Below are positions 63,461-64,000 of a DNA stretch of 64,000 nt, in pieces. The number at the start of each line of letters is the position of its first letter. Positions within the stretch are counted from its first letter, which is position 1. This DNA is from Nocardioides lijunqiniae. Its GTDB lineage: Bacteria > Actinomycetota > Actinomycetes > Propionibacteriales > Nocardioidaceae. The translations under genes were made by a program, and so were the position numbers. Below the pieces are notes generated by a model. The model ran no database searches. It was given only the letters and a program-made list of their open reading frames with translations, and was not told where the DNA came from. Where the stretch lies: contig NZ_JACJGM010000009.1 of NCBI RefSeq assembly GCF_015024225.1, positions 108,797-172,796 on the forward strand. Reading direction: 5' to 3'.

Positions 63461-64000
63461 TCACAGCCCGTGGGTGTCGACGCTGTCGAGCACCCGGTTG
63501 GCGGTGGCGCGGTCGGCGCTGCGGACCTGCACCCACAGCAGCCGGTTGGCGGCGACCTGCACCACCCGCTCGACGGTGATGCCGCCGGGGCACCCGGTGT
63601 GGACGACGGTGGTCGAGTCGTCGCCGCCGGCCTCGGTGACCGGGTCGTCGCTGCCGTCGCACTCGGGGTGCTGCGGCAGCTGCGTGGGCAGCTTCTCGCC
63701 GGGGAGCAGCCCCAGGAAGACGCCCTCGGCGCGGGAGCCGGCGTCGGCCCACTGCGACGAGGTGCCGATCGAGAGCGCGGGATAGGTGCCCTGGGCGCTG
63801 GTCGGCGGCACCCAGCCGTCGGCGGCCACGGCGCGGTCCCAGTCGTCGGGCACCTGCGCGGTGAGCGAGCCGGTGTCGTCCATGACCTCGACCTCGCGGT
63901 CGCGCTGCAGCAGCCCCAGCCCCGCGCCTGCGGCCGCGCCGACGACCAGCGCGGCCGCGCCCGCGAGCGCCACGAGTCGGCGCCGTCGCCCCGGGGCGGC
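63461..64000 (-). CDS. Membrane-anchored extracytoplasmic protein, partial (5' end outside window)
   Basis: C-terminal ~180 residues are present; the open frame runs off the window end, reading AAPGRRRRLVALAGAAALVVGAAAGAGLGLL into the visible TM helix. The ectodomain contains VEVMDDTGSLTAQVPDDWDRAVAADGW, YPALSIGTSSQWADAGSRAEGVFLG, two Cys (PECDGS and HTGCPGG) that may pair, and a final LWVQVRSADRATANRVLDSVDTHGL. Proteins with this tail often follow an N-terminal regulatory or kinase region, so the missing part matters. GTG 63971 region would be an internal start but lacks a ribosome site. Family not recognised. Confidence 0.7.
   Translation of the reverse strand, partial: AAPGRRRRLVALAGAAALVVGAAAGAGLGLLQRDREVEVMDDTGSLTAQVPDDWDRAVAADGWVPPTSAQGTYPALSIGTSSQWADAGSRAEGVFLGLLPGEKLPTQLPQHPECDGSDDPVTEAGGDDSTTVVHTGCPGGITVERVVQVAANRLLWVQVRSADRATANRVLDSVDTHGL

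Overview
The window is a piece of a high-GC actinobacterial chromosome, most likely a Nocardioides-type member of the Propionibacteriales. Supporting this are a mycobacterial-type bifunctional dCTP deaminase, a FadE5-like acyl-CoA dehydrogenase, a DesA3-like desaturase paired with its oxidoreductase, a mycothiol-dependent-type DinB protein, a DUF222/13E12 HNH protein, several MmyB-family regulators, a KstR-type operator, and many starts of the leaderless type. The genus is inferred, not proven. || Layout. 0-4.5 kb: dCTP deaminase, a multidomain hybrid sensor kinase, an SGNH hydrolase and tRNA-Gly(CCC). 4.4-12 kb: a minus-strand, tightly coupled catabolic operon (CoA-transferase, HyuA, HyuB, N-carbamoylsarcosine-amidase-like hydrolase, HMG-CoA-lyase-like enzyme) facing a divergent FCD-type GntR regulator, with two near-identical operator-like sites between them. 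12-21.7 kb: DUF2461 protein, a SigE-type sigma factor coupled to a membrane protein, a KstR-box SnoaL-like gene, a degenerate sulfotransferase-like protein, an Rrf2 regulator, FadE5, an ArgP/LysE regulator-exporter pair, and a DinB-SDR operon. 21.8-28.7 kb: a secreted Ig-like repeat protein, two membrane proteins and phosphoglucomutase. || 28.7-33.8 kb is an island of clearly lower GC with codon use unlike its surroundings. It holds an OLD-family ATPase/TOPRIM nuclease, an unknown two-TM ectodomain protein, a dead IS481-family transposase, a 92-residue unknown protein and a GIY-YIG nuclease. 33.9-49.1 kb: SpoIIE phosphatase, an SDR-MmyB pair, MMPL transporter, PAS sensor kinase, an epimerase, a DNase-I-like hydrolase, a broken MmyB regulator beside an aldo/keto reductase, and a second patch with an EVE/YTH-like protein. 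49.2-54.9 kb: a complete amino-sugar (GlcNAc-type) PTS regulon arranged divergently around a palindromic operator: regulator, EIIC and NagA one way; SIS isomerase/deaminase, EIIB, EIIA and a HAD phosphatase the other. 54.9-64 kb: desaturase plus oxidoreductase with a divergent PucR regulator, an SGNH lipoprotein, an amidohydrolase, an MFS efflux pump with a TetR-type operator, and two small secreted proteins, the last cut by the window edge. || Two genome-wide features stand out. First, five copies of a short interspersed palindrome keep identical flanks while their hairpin cores differ in a fully compensating way. Second, at least 14 genes carry a TANNNT hexamer exactly 6 or 7 nt before the start codon, which points to leaderless mRNAs.
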